A DNA stretch of 64,000 nucleotides. Source: CAWIUB01 sp963839175 (GTDB taxonomy: Bacteria; Actinomycetota; Actinomycetes; Mycobacteriales; Jatrophihabitantaceae). This document shows positions 34,992 through 44,438 of the stretch, one piece after another (the first letter of the stretch is position 1; the number at the start of each line of letters is the position of its first letter). The notes beneath the pieces are model-generated. The model had not been told where the DNA came from. It searched no databases and saw nothing but the letters and a program-made list of their open reading frames with translations. The DNA lies in contig CAWIUB010000003.1 of NCBI GenBank assembly GCA_963839175.1, forward strand, positions 14,672-78,671, read 5' to 3'. The translations under genes and the position numbers were made by a program.

Positions 34992-37112
34992 TCACGCGGC
35001 GAGCGCGAGTGCGAACGGGTAAACCTGGCCGGCGCCGGCTCGGCGCAGCAGCCGGGCTACGACGGTGAACGTCCAGCCGGTGTCGATGAGGTCGTCGACG
35101 AGGAGCACTGGCTGCCCGGTCAGCTGCGCGGCGAGCGCGGCCGGCATCTCATGGGCATTCCACACCTCGCGCAGGCGTAGCGCGCTGTTCGAGCGACCGG
35201 TCGATGATGGCCCGACGTGGGTGACCTGGCCAAGGTTGGCCAGGCGGCCGAGTTCGGCCAGCCGGGACGCGAGATCCGCAATCAACCGTGGGCGCCGCAC
35301 GGAGCCCACGTGCACCACGGCGGCCGGGCGCTGCGCCCAATCCCACGATGCGAGCACCTGGACGGATGCCTTGACCATGTCGTCCGGTACCGGAGCGTCT
35401 GCCGCCTCGGCGGCGAGCAGCGACCGCAACCGGGAACCGAAACCGAGGTCGGTGAGTCGCGCGATCACCCGGCCGGTCTCGGCCTGGTCGGTCGCCGCCA
35501 CCTTGCCGCGCACGTCTATCCCCAGACCGGGCATGGCGGCCGGCCACATCCGGCGCGGGTCGACCGGCACGCCGGGACGCCGCAACACGGACGCCGCGGC
35601 GGAGACCGTCTCTTCACCGACCTCGCCGGCGAGCGTGAGCCCGCCGCAGTTATCGCAACGCCCGCAGTCGAGCGTTTCGGGGTCATCGAGCTGCTCGCGC
35701 AGAAAGCGCATCCGGCATGTGGTGGTGGTCTGGTACTCACGCATCGCGCGCTGCTCATCCTGGCGCACCCGGGCGACCTTGAGGTAACGGTCGGCGTCGT
35801 AGTGCCACTGCGCGCCCGTCCCGATCCAACCTCCGCGCACCCTCTTGGCCGCACCATCGACGTCGAGCACGTTGAGCATCGTCTCGAGCCGCGAACGGCT
35901 GAGCTCGACGCGGGTCTCGAGCGCGGCGGTACTCATCGGCGCTCCCTCAGTCGCGAGCGTGCGCAGCGCCATCCGAACGTGCTCCTCGGCGGGGAAGCCG
36001 ACTGAGACGAAGTAGTCCCAGATCGCCTGATCCTCCGGACCCGGCAGCAGGATCACCTGGGCCCGATCAACCCCGCGACCGGCGCGACCCACCTGCTGGT
36101 AGTACGCGATGGGTGAGGCCGGCGCCCCGAAGTGGATCACGAACCCCAGGTCGGGCTTGTCGAAGCCCATCCCGAGCGCCGAGGTCGCGACGAGCGCTTT
36201 CACCCGGTTGTTGATCAGATCGTCCTCGGCGGCGAGCCGCTCGGTCTGCTCGGTCTGGCCGGAGTACGCAGCCACCGGGAACCCCCGCTCGCGCAGGTAG
36301 CCGGCAACCTGCTGCGACGCGGCGACCGTGAGCGTGTAAATGATCCCCGAGCCGGGCAGCGTGCCGAGGTTCTCGGCGAGCCACGCCAGCCGGTGTGCCG
36401 TCGTCGGCAATTCCAGCACGCCCAGGTGCAGCGAATCGCGCTCGAGGCTGCCGCGCAGGACGAGAACGTCCTCAGCTGCGCCCTGCCCGAGGCCGAGCAC
36501 ATCGGCAACGTCGTCGACGACGCGCGTGTTGGCGGTGGCCGTGGTCGCCAGCACCGGGATGCCGTCCGGGAGCTCAGGCAACAGCATGCGCAGCCGGCGG
36601 AAGTCGGGCCGGAAGTCGTGACCCCAGTCGCTGATGCAGTGCGCTTCGTCAACGACCAGCAGCCCGCAGGTCGCCGCGAGCTGGGGCAGAACGTTGTCAC
36701 GGAAGTCGGGTTTGTTCAAACGCTCCGGAGACAGCAGCAGCACATCCACCTCACCGTGCGACACGTCGGCGTAGACCTGCTGCCACTCGTCGATGTTGGT
36801 GGAGGTGATCGTCACAGCGCGAATGCCGGCCCGTTCGGCCGCAGCGATCTGATTGCGCATCAGGGCAAGCAGCGGCGAAACGATCACCGTCGGCCCGCTG
36901 CCCCGTGCCCGCAACAACGCGGTGGCGACGAAATACACCGCAGACTTGCCCCAGCCCGTGCGTTGCACGACCAACGCCCGCCGCCGGTCGGCCACCAGAG
37001 CCGCGATCGCCGTCCACTGATCCTCGCGCAGCACAGCGTCCTCGCCGGCGAGCGCGCCCAGGTGACATTGCGCCTGGACACGCAGCTCCGCCAGATCACA
37101 CACGCCGGTCAT
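34992..37112 (-). CDS. RecQ-family DNA helicase with C-terminal phosphoribosyltransferase domain
   Basis: 706 residues. SF2 motifs: I in VVQRTGWGKSAVYFVATALL (about 48-67), Ia PTVIVSPLLALMRNQI, II GLLVVDEAHCISDWGHDFRP (DEAH), III VLATTATANTRVVDDV, V ALVATSALGMGFDKPDLGFV and VI QQVGRAGRGVDRAQVILL. A RecQ zinc motif follows (CRMRFLREQLDDPETLDCGR then CDNC). The last 100 residues hold a PRTase motif, PVLLVDDLIDTGWTFTVVAR, a fusion found in actinobacterial RecQ-like proteins. Likely a 3'-5' repair helicase; the PRTase role is unknown. Monocistronic and intact. Confidence 0.9.
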   Translation of the reverse strand: MTGVCDLAELRVQAQCHLGALAGEDAVLREDQWTAIAALVADRRRALVVQRTGWGKSAVYFVATALLRARGSGPTVIVSPLLALMRNQIAAAERAGIRAVTITSTNIDEWQQVYADVSHGEVDVLLLSPERLNKPDFRDNVLPQLAATCGLLVVDEAHCISDWGHDFRPDFRRLRMLLPELPDGIPVLATTATANTRVVDDVADVLGLGQGAAEDVLVLRGSLERDSLHLGVLELPTTAHRLAWLAENLGTLPGSGIIYTLTVAASQQVAGYLRERGFPVAAYSGQTEQTERLAAEDDLINNRVKALVATSALGMGFDKPDLGFVIHFGAPASPIAYYQQVGRAGRGVDRAQVILLPGPEDQAIWDYFVSVGFPAEEHVRMALRTLATEGAPMSTAALETRVELSRSRLETMLNVLDVDGAAKRVRGGWIGTGAQWHYDADRYLKVARVRQDEQRAMREYQTTTTCRMRFLREQLDDPETLDCGRCDNCGGLTLAGEVGEETVSAAASVLRRPGVPVDPRRMWPAAMPGLGIDVRGKVAATDQAETGRVIARLTDLGFGSRLRSLLAAEAADAPVPDDMVKASVQVLASWDWAQRPAAVVHVGSVRRPRLIADLASRLAELGRLANLGQVTHVGPSSTGRSNSALRLREVWNAHEMPAALAAQLTGQPVLLVDDLIDTGWTFTVVARLLRRAGAGQVYPFALALAA

Positions 37113-38560
37113 TCGACCTGTCTAACAGGCTCCGCCGACACATCGCCCGGCAGATCCCGGACCCGGGCTCCGCCACCTGTGAAGCCGCGCATATCGCGCA
37201 GCGCCCCAGCGCATCGGTTCCCGCCGAAGGCGTACCCGATTCGGCAGGGAGGATGTGGGTAGTGCTTCCGGCCCTGCCTCCCGGGTTTCGACGTGGCGGG
37301 TGCGTAGGGTCGGCGGCCTGGGTCCCGGCCTGACCTCCGATTCGGCTGACGCCGCTTCGTGCTGTCCTGCGAGACGATCTGTCGGCCGGGCCCAGGTCTT
37401 GTGGCACCGCCGGCGTTGCCGGTCTGATCTGCCCGTCCTGTGCAAGAGGCCGGGGTTGTCAGATCCGACGGCCAGCAGGTGCGTGCCATCCCTCAACCTG
37501 AGAAAGGGATGACGTTGACCATCGTAGAGACACGTGCCGTGACCGGCGGGGTGGACACTCACGCTGACGTGCACGTCGCCGCGGCGCTCGATCCGATCGG
37601 CGGGCTGCTCGGCGTCGAGCAGTTCCCCACAACGCCGGCCGGCTACGCCAGCTTGCTGGGCTGGTTGGCCGGGTTCGGCACCGTCGGCTTGGTCGGGATC
37701 GAGGGGACGGGTAGCTACGGTGCCGGCCTGGCCCGCCACATCAGCGCCGCTGGTGTGCGCGTGGTCGAGGTCGACCGTTCCGATCGGCAGGATCGCCGCC
37801 GGCAGGGCAAGTCCGATCCCCTCGACGCCGTGAGCGCCGCCCGCGCCGCCCAGTCCGGGCGAGCCCGCGGCGCTCCGAAGGGCCGCGACGGCGCGGTCGA
37901 GGCGGTCCGCGCATTGATGGTCGCCAAACGTAGCGCCACCGGCGAACGCACCCGGTCGATCAACCAGGCCCGCGCACTGGTACTGACCGGACCCGATGAG
38001 CTGCGCACCCGGCTGGCCGGGCACACCGCGGCGGGCCTGGTCGCCGAGCTCGCGGCGCTGCGCCCCCACCCCGGCGAGGTGGTCGGCTACGCCACCCGCA
38101 TCGCGCTGCGCGAGCTGGGACGCCGCGCCGCGTTCCTCGACGGCCAGCTCGAGCGCCTCGATGACCAGATCGTCCCGCTGGTCACCGCCCGCGCCCCCGG
38201 CCTACTCGCCCTGCACGGCATCGGCCCGTACTCCGCCGCCTTGCTGCTCATCACCGCCGGCGACCACCCTGAGCGGCTGCGCAGCGAGGCCGCCTGGGCA
38301 CACCTGTGCGCCGCCGCCCCCATCCCGGCGTCGTCGGGGAAGATCACCCGCCACCGGCTCAACCCCGGCGGCGACCGGCAAGCCAACCACGCCCTGTGGC
38401 GCATCGTGCTCACCCGGATGCGCTCGCACCCCCCGACCCGCGCCTACGTCGAACGCCGCACCAAAGAAGGCAAGTCCAAGACGGAGATCATCCGCTGCTT
38501 GAAGCGCTACGTCGCCCGCGAGGTCTACCCGCACCTGCGCCCGGCCCGCGACTGACACCA
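37113..38560 (+). mobile_element. IS110-family element, apparently intact (ends unresolved)
   Basis: An intact transposase (37509-38555) with about 395 non-coding bases before it and almost none after it. IS110 elements carry a long non-coding left end that encodes a structured bridge RNA and lack terminal inverted repeats, so ends cannot be set without an empty site. The left boundary is somewhere in 37113-37508. Confidence 0.55.
37509..38555 (+). CDS. IS110-family transposase (DEDD recombinase)
   Basis: 348 residues from the ATG at 37509. The N-terminal DEDD_Tnp_IS110 RuvC-like domain has GGVDTHADVHVAAAL (first Asp), GIEGTGSYGAGLARHI (Glu) and RQGKSDPLDAVSAARAA (Asp pair). The C-terminal transposase_20 domain has LLALHGIGPYSAALLLITAG, then SEAAWAHLCAAAPIPASSGK with the catalytic serine in the PxSSG region, and HRLNPGGDRQANHALWRIVL. 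Full length and uninterrupted, so probably active. It lies only 354 bases before a second, different IS110-type transposase. Confidence 0.92.
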   Translation: MTLTIVETRAVTGGVDTHADVHVAAALDPIGGLLGVEQFPTTPAGYASLLGWLAGFGTVGLVGIEGTGSYGAGLARHISAAGVRVVEVDRSDRQDRRRQGKSDPLDAVSAARAAQSGRARGAPKGRDGAVEAVRALMVAKRSATGERTRSINQARALVLTGPDELRTRLAGHTAAGLVAELAALRPHPGEVVGYATRIALRELGRRAAFLDGQLERLDDQIVPLVTARAPGLLALHGIGPYSAALLLITAGDHPERLRSEAAWAHLCAAAPIPASSGKITRHRLNPGGDRQANHALWRIVLTRMRSHPPTRAYVERRTKEGKSKTEIIRCLKRYVAREVYPHLRPARD

Positions 38561-38659
38561 AAACCCCCGAGGACGGCCTGACCCACTATTCGGCTGCCGC
38601 ACCCGCTGGCCATCGAACGATCCGTCGGCCGTCCCCGGACCTCAACACCACCGGCTGCG

Positions 38660-38905
38660 CGTGACCTCATAAGAGTCCATGTGCCCGAGGCGCGCCGGTC
38701 CGGCGTGAAAATGAGCGGGTGGCCGTCCGTGACGTCGTAGCAGCTTGGTGCCCTTCGTGAGCCCGTATAAGAGTCTGACGCTGGGAGCCGGTTTCCCATG
38801 AGGGCCGTTTCTTGTCGCTTCGAGCACGCGGGCCAGCTTTCCGTATCGCCCTCGGCTCCCCGGCCGGTCACGCCAAAGGTCCCTCCGAGACGAAGGTGAG
38901 CGAGG
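38660..38905 (+). ncRNA. Candidate IS110 bridge-RNA region of the split element
   Basis: The 250 bases before the second IS110-type transposase are non-coding and contain ATAAGAGTC twice, near 38670 and 38768. In IS110-family elements the non-coding end next to the recombinase gene encodes the bridge RNA. Position is the main evidence; no structure was computed. Confidence 0.3.
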
Positions 38906-38908
38906 TGG

Positions 38909-39407
38909 ATGGTGGAGGAGATCGACGACGAACCGCTGCACGTGGAGCGGGTGGCTGCGTTGGATGTCGGCAAGGCCACCTTGGAGGCCTGTATCCGGGT
39001 ACCGGGCGAGACCAACCCGCGGCGGCGGGCGCACGAGGTGCGCAGCTTCGGCACGACCAAGCGGGAGATCCTCTCGCTGGCCGACTGGCTGCGCAGCCAC
39101 CGGGTGGTCAGGGTGGTGATGGAGGCAACCGGCGATTACTGGAAGGCGCCGTTCTTCCGGTTGGGGCGGGGGTTCGACTGCGAGCTGATGGACGCCAAAC
39201 AGGTCAAGGCGCTGCCCGGCCGGCCGAAGACCGACCGGGCCGACTGCGTGTGGCTGGCCAAGGTCGCCGAGCGGGGCATGGTCTCGTCCTGTTTCGTGCC
39301 GCCGGAACCGATCCGCCGGCTGCGCACGCTGACCCGCTACCGCCGGCATCTGACCGAGGAGCGGACCCGGGAGAAGCAACGAGCCGAGAAGCTGCTCGAG
39401 GACGCCC
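38909..39407 (+). pseudogene. IS110/IS1111-type transposase, N-terminal half (split gene)
   Basis: From the ATG at 38909 the DEDD domain is clear: VERVAALDVGKATLEACIRV, VVMEATGDYWKAPFFRLGRG, LPGRPKTDRADCVWLAKVAE, then TRYRRHLTEERTREKQRAEK and LLEDA, where the sequence switches to unrelated DNA at about 39404-39408. The missing C-terminal half resumes in frame at 43302. Original product about 430 residues. The interruption is a 3.9-kb recombinase element. Confidence 0.88.
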
Positions 39408-39413
39408 CGTTGA

Positions 39414-39421
39414 CTGAACTA
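39414..39421 (+). repeat. Left terminal inverted repeat CTGAACTA
   Basis: Matches, as the reverse complement, TAGTTCAG at 43290-43297, six and four bases respectively from the element edges. It is short, but both copies are in the expected place. Confidence 0.5.
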
Positions 39422-39500
39422 CTGGGACGTTCCTTCGTGTTGTCGTGTCGCGGTGTTCGGTGCGTCGCTACGGTCCGGTCTTGTGGGTGGAGCAGCGGGC

Positions 39501-40763
39501 ATGCCGCGGGATCTGGGGTCGTTGGTCGTGCCGCCGGCCGGGTCGATGGTGGCGACCGGCGAGGTGTTCGAGCCGTATCGGCTCGTGGACGAGCACGGTG
39601 TGGTGGTCGCGCCGGTCGCAGCGTTCTTGCGGGATCTGCAGGCGTGTGGGCGCCGGCCGGGCACGCTGCGCTCCTATGGCATGGACCTGCTGCGCTGGTT
39701 TCGGTTCGTGTGGGCGGTCGGGGTCTGCTGGGACCGGGTGAGCTCGGTCGAGGCGCGGGATTTCTGCAGCTGGCTGCAGTTGGCCGACAAGCCGGCCGGG
39801 GTGCATTGGCGTCACCGAGACGATGAGCGGGTGCCGACGCGGCCGGCACGTCGGCCGGGGTTGACGCCGAATCCGGTGACCGGCAAGCCGGCGGCGGGTG
39901 TGAGATACGCGCCGGCGACGGTGGCGCACTGCGAGACGGTGCTGCGCGGCTTCTACGAGTTCCACCTGGAGGCCGGCACCGGGCCGATGGTGAACCCGTT
40001 CCCATTGGCACGGCATCGCCGGGGCGGGCGGGCGAACGCGCACCACAATCCGATGGACGCGTTCACGCCCGGGCGCAGCGGCCGGTTCCGGCCCCGGCTG
40101 ACCGCGCGGGTGCCGCGCCAGATCCCGGACGCGATGTTCGACAATCTGTTCGCCCGGCTGGGTTCGCATCGGGATCGGGCGCTGCTGGCGTTCTGGATCT
40201 CGACCGGGGCGCGGGCCTCGGAGCTGTTGGGCGCCACGGTCGCCGATGTCGACCCGGGCCAGCAGCTGATCAGCGTGATCCGGAAGGGGAGCCGGGCGTT
40301 GCAGCCTCTGCCGGCCTCGCCGGACGCGTTCGTCTGGTTGAGGCTGTATCAGGCGCAGCTGGCCGATCTGGTGCCGGCCGGGCCCGATCAGCCGCTGTGG
40401 TGGACGCGGCGGCAGCCGTTGCGCGCGTTGACCTACCACGCGGCACGGGCAATGTTCACCCGAGCCAACGCCGGGTTGGGGTCGAACTGGACGCTGCATG
40501 ATCTGCGACATTCGGCCGCTTACCGGATGGCCCGCGACCCGCAAATGACCCTGACCGACGTGCAGTGGGTCCTCGGCCACGCGCACCTGTCAACGACTCA
40601 GCTGTATGTGACCGCACCGGCCGAGGACATGATCGCCGCCGTGCTGGCTCACCACGACCGACGCGCCAGGGCCACCACGGACGATCCGCCAGGCGGGACG
40701 AGCGGCCGGTTGCGCTACCGGCCCGAGTCGCTGCAGGTGCTGTTCGGAGAGCATGCCCGGTGA
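39501..40763 (+). CDS. Tyrosine recombinase, TnpA-like, first gene of the element
   Basis: 420 residues from the ATG at 39501, which has GGTGGAG eight bases upstream; an ATG at 39453 is possible but lacks this. The N-terminal SAM-like DNA-binding domain has FLRDLQACGRRPGTLRSYGM and LLRWFRFVWAVG. Catalytic residues: R in STGARASELLGATVADV, K in ISVIRKGSR, HxxR in LHDLRHSAAYRMA, H in VLGHAHLSTTQLYVT and the tyrosine in TQLY. All are present, so it should be active. Its stop overlaps the start of the second recombinase (GTGA). Confidence 0.9.
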   Translation: MPRDLGSLVVPPAGSMVATGEVFEPYRLVDEHGVVVAPVAAFLRDLQACGRRPGTLRSYGMDLLRWFRFVWAVGVCWDRVSSVEARDFCSWLQLADKPAGVHWRHRDDERVPTRPARRPGLTPNPVTGKPAAGVRYAPATVAHCETVLRGFYEFHLEAGTGPMVNPFPLARHRRGGRANAHHNPMDAFTPGRSGRFRPRLTARVPRQIPDAMFDNLFARLGSHRDRALLAFWISTGARASELLGATVADVDPGQQLISVIRKGSRALQPLPASPDAFVWLRLYQAQLADLVPAGPDQPLWWTRRQPLRALTYHAARAMFTRANAGLGSNWTLHDLRHSAAYRMARDPQMTLTDVQWVLGHAHLSTTQLYVTAPAEDMIAAVLAHHDRRARATTDDPPGGTSGRLRYRPESLQVLFGEHAR

Positions 40764-43292
40764 GCGAGGTCGAACAGGTCAGCGCCACGGCGGTGGACGG
40801 CTTGTATCAGGGAGCCCGCCCGGCCGCGCGGCTTGAGTCGAGTTCGTCGCCGAACGCACTCGCACTCGCGCGCCAGTTCCCGGCGCGCGTGCTCGCCAGC
40901 GACTGGCCGGCGACCGTGACGCCGCGGGCACAGCTCACCGTCCGGCTACTCGGCGAGCCGTTCACCGCGGCGTCGGCGAGCCTGCAAACCGAGCGGCGCC
41001 GCGGGCTGGATCGGGTGCTGGACTGGCTCGAGCTGCAGCCTGGCGACAGTTGGCAAGACCGCTGGCTGGCCTCCGGCGCTGACGCCGAGGGCAACATCGC
41101 GTGGCGGCGTCTACCGACCGCCGGGCTCGCCGCCACCAGCCGCGGCCGGGTGGACACCGAACACGGTCGTCTCGCCCTGGCCCGGGGCATGTCGCTGCTG
41201 GTCTGCGGCGATGTGATCCGCCCCAGCCTGGGCTGGCTGCTGACGCCGGGCACGCCGCGGGAGCTGGTCACCGCGATCGCCCAGGGCCGCGATCCGGCCG
41301 GGTTCACGCGGCTGGCCGCGTTATGCGACGGCGCGGGCGTCAGCGCGCACACCACCCAGCTGGCGCTGCGGCGGATCGCGGCCCTGGTGGCCGCCAAGGG
41401 CGGCGGGGTCGGTGACATCACGGTCGGCGACTGCCTGGAGCTGCTGCGTCTGCTTGAGGATCAGCAGGCTGGTCGGGCGGCGCGCAGCCCGTACTTCTAC
41501 CAGCTGCTGCGCGCCGCCGGCGTGCTCAACGACACGACGCCGACCGCGCGAGGCCTGCGCACGCAAGGACAACTGAGCTGCGAGCAGCTCATCGACCGCT
41601 ACCGCATCGCCTGCCGGCCGGTGCGTGACCTGCTCATTGACTACCTGCGGGAACGCCGGACTGGCCTGGACTACGCCAGCCTGCACAAGCTCTCCTACAC
41701 CCTGGGCCGGCTGTTCTGGCGGGATCTGGAGATCCATCACCCGGGCATCGCCTCGCTGCACCTGCCCGCCGAGGTGGTCACCGCCTGGAAACAGCGCATC
41801 GCCACCAAGACCGTGCACGCCACCGTCAACGGACAGGTCGCCGTACGGCAGGTGCCGCGGGTCAACGCCGCCGACCACCTGATGACGGTGCGCGCCTTCT
41901 ATCTCGACCTGAGCCAGTGGGCCGCCGACGATCCGTCCCGCTGGGCAGCGTGGGTGGCGCCCTGCCCGATCCGAGACGGCGACGCCGCGGCGCAAAAGAA
42001 GAAGCGCTCCCACCGCAAGTCCCGGATGGATCAACGCACCCGCGAACGCCTGCCGGTCATGCCGGTGCTCGCCGCCGCCGTCACCAACGCCCTGCACGCA
42101 GCTACCGAACGATTACGGGCGGCACAGTCCACCGAGCCCGGCGGGCTGTTCACCGCGGCGGGTCACACGCTGCGCCGCGCGATCACCAGCCACGCCACGG
42201 TCGGCAAGACCTGGGCCGAAGATCCCGACACCGGCAAGCGGCGCGACCTGTCCCACGAAGAACACCGGGCGTTCTGGACCTGGGGCCGCGGTCGAGGTTC
42301 TTCGCCACACCGGCGTGCGAATCGAGGAGCTGACCGAACTCTCGCACCACAGCCTGATCCACTACCGGCTGCCGACCACCGGTGAACTCGTCCCGCTGCT
42401 GCAGATCGCGCCGTCCAAGACCGACGCCGAACGGCTGCTCGTGATCAGCCCAGAGCTGGCCGACGTCCTGTCCGCGATCATCGGCCGAATCCGCGACCAC
42501 AGCGGCATGGTGCCGCTCGTGGTCGCCTACGACTACCACGAACGAGTCTGGAACCCGCCGATGCCGCTGCTGTTCCAGCGCCGCTTCGGCGGTGAACAGC
42601 GCGCGATCACCGGGCCGGCAATCCGTGAGCTGATCACCGCCGCGCTGGCCGGCACCGGGCTCACCGACGCCAGCGGGCAACCGCTGCGCTTCGTGCCTCA
42701 CGACTTCCGCCGGATCCTGATCACCGACGCGATCATGCACGGGATGCCGCCGCACATCGCCCAACTGGTCGCCGGCCACCGCGACATCAACGTCACCATG
42801 GGCTACAAGGCCGTCTACCCCGACGAGGTCATCACCGCCCACCGCGCATTCATCGCCCGCCGCCGCACGCTGCGCCCCAGCGAGGAATACCGCACCCCCA
42901 CCGACGAGGAATGGGAGGAGTTCCTCGGCCACTTCCAACGCCGCAAGCTCTCCCTGGGCACCTGCGGGCGCGCCTACGGAACCAGTTGCATCCACGAGCA
43001 CAGCTGCATCCGCTGCCCACTACTACGACCCGACCCCGCTCAGCGGGCCCGGCTAATCCAGATCCACGACAACCTCGCCGACCGCATCGCCGAAGCCCGC
43101 ACCGAAGGCTGGCTCGGCGAAATCGACGGTCTGCAGGTCAGCCTCGCCGCCGCCCGCGCCAAGCTCGCCCAACTCGACGCCCTCGCCGACCGCCGCTCGG
43201 CCCATCCAGATCGGCATGCCGCGCGCACGCCCCATGATCCACCAGGACGCCGGAAGCTCACACCTGGGAGGAATCAGAACAAGATCATTTAG
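40760..43292 (+). pseudogene. Large tyrosine recombinase, TnpB-like, +1 frameshift in a G run
   Basis: A GTG at 40760 begins a long N-terminal domain (FPARVLASDWPATVTPRAQL, LRERRTGLDYASLHKLSYTL, MDQRTRERLPVMPVLAAAV). At 42282-42285 the run GGGG should be GGG: the frame then continues as VLRHTGVRIEELTELSHHSL (catalytic R), FVPHDFRRILITDAIMHGMP (HxxR) and QLVAGHRDINVTMGYKAVYP (H and Y), ending with a cysteine-rich CGRAYGTSCIHEHSCIRCPL zinc-like tail. Corrected length is about 843 residues. Read as is, the first part stops at 42385 without a catalytic domain. Confidence 0.82.
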
Positions 43293-43297
43293 TTCAG
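43290..43297 (-). repeat. Right terminal inverted repeat (complement of CTGAACTA)
   Basis: TAGTTCAG on the plus strand pairs with the copy at 39414-39421. It overlaps the last codons of the second recombinase gene. Confidence 0.5.
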
Positions 43298-43301
43298 AAA
43301 A

Positions 43302-44090
43302 GCCCTGCTGAAGCTGTCGGTAGTGGTCTCGGACCTGCACGGGGTCTCCTCACGGCAGATCATGGAGGCGCTGATCGGCGGCTGCCGGGACCCGAAGGCG
43401 CTGGCCCAGCTGGCCCGGGGCCGGCTGCGGGTGAAGATCTCGGCGTTGCAGGAGGCGCTGGACGGGGCCGACACGTTCACCGACCACCACGCCTTCGTGC
43501 TGCGGATGATGCTGGACAACGTCGACCGGCTCACCGCCCAGATCGACAAGCTGACCGTCCAGATCGAGGAGCTGATCACCCCTTTTGAACGGCAGGTCGT
43601 CCAGTTGGACGGCATCACCGGCATCGGCCGGACCGCCGCCCAGGACCTGATCGCCGAGATCGGGGTCGACATGAGCGTGTTCCCCACCGCCGGGCACCTG
43701 GTGTCCTGGGCGAAGTTCTGCCCCCAGGTCAAACAGTCCGCCGGCAAACGCACCGGCCGCAACTCCCGCGGCAAGGGCAACCGCTACCTCGCCGGGGTAC
43801 TCGGCGAGGCGTCCGTCGCCACCGGGCGGACCCGGACCCGACTCGGGGCCCGCTACCGGCGACTAGCCAAACGCCGCGGCAAGGCCAAAGCCCAGGTCGC
43901 GGTCGGCAACACCATCCTGACCATCACCCACGCGTTGCTCTCCGACCCCACCGCCGACTACCACGACATCGGACCGGACTACTACGAGACCCGCATGCAC
44001 CACCGCCGTCAAGTCGCGAGCCACCTCCGCAGCCTGCAACGCCTCGGCTACAAGATCACTCTCGAGCCCATCACTGGAGAGGCCGCCTGA
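43302..44090 (+). pseudogene. IS110/IS1111-type transposase, C-terminal half (split gene)
   Basis: Continues the frame broken at 39407: ALLKLSVVVSDLHGVSSRQI, MEALIGGCRDPKALAQLARG, QLDGITGIGRTAAQDLIAEI, PTAGHLVSWAKFCPQVKQSA, GKRTGRNSRGKGNRYLAGVL, with the conserved SAGK(R) serine region. Complete to its natural TGA at 44090. With 38909-39407 it restores a full transposase, so the parent element was intact before the insertion. Confidence 0.88.
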
Positions 44091-44171
44091 ACCTCCGCAC
44101 CACAACCGAACACACTGCTCCCAAATCCGGTTCTGCAGCGCGCCACCGGGCGGGATGTCGTGCGCTCCGAC

Positions 44172-44195
44172 GCTGGCCCGAATTTTCGGGCCAGC
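44172..44195. terminator. Perfect 11-bp hairpin downstream of the IS110-type gene
   Basis: GCTGGCCCGAA pairs exactly with TTCGGGCCAGC across a TT loop. It lies 81 bases after the transposase stop and may be its terminator or a structural part of the element's right end. Confidence 0.55.
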
Positions 44196-44438
44196 CTGCC
44201 CTCCACACCCGAGCGGCCCGTCCCTGTCCTGTCCGCAACCCGGCCACCCAGCCCAAATCCATCCCCGCAGCAGCCCTGAAAGAGGACCGGCGAAATGTCA
44301 TCTGACCGCTTGACAAGCCATAGGAGCATCGATCACCGCGCTCTGTGCGGTCACCATGGGTACGGAAACGGGTCACGTCGTCTCACCGCCGTGTTACCTC
44401 GGCGGGCGTCGGGTGCGCTGCTGTCGTCGATTGCTTGG
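44196..44438. other. Right flank of the split IS110-type element, no gene
   Basis: Non-coding. The true right end of the split element should lie here; no inverted or direct repeat marks it. The TetR gene terminates at 44439. Confidence 0.4.

Larger units (their letters stand above)
39408..43301 (+). mobile_element. 3.9-kb two-recombinase transposable element inserted in an IS110-type gene
   Basis: Bounded on both sides by halves of one transposase gene, which gives the ends to within a few bases. GCCC is present at both junctions (39404-39407 and 43302-43305), either a 4-base duplication or junction ambiguity. CTGAACTA occurs as a terminal inverted repeat (39414-39421; complement at 43290-43297). 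Cargo is two overlapping tyrosine-recombinase genes and nothing else. Comparable to TnpA/TnpB pairs of Tn554-like elements. Confidence 0.75.

Noticed and set aside
34992..37112. The phosphoribosyltransferase tail on RecQ as a novel fusion
   Set aside because: RecQ-like proteins with this C-terminal domain are, to my knowledge, widespread in actinobacteria, so it is annotated but not claimed as new.
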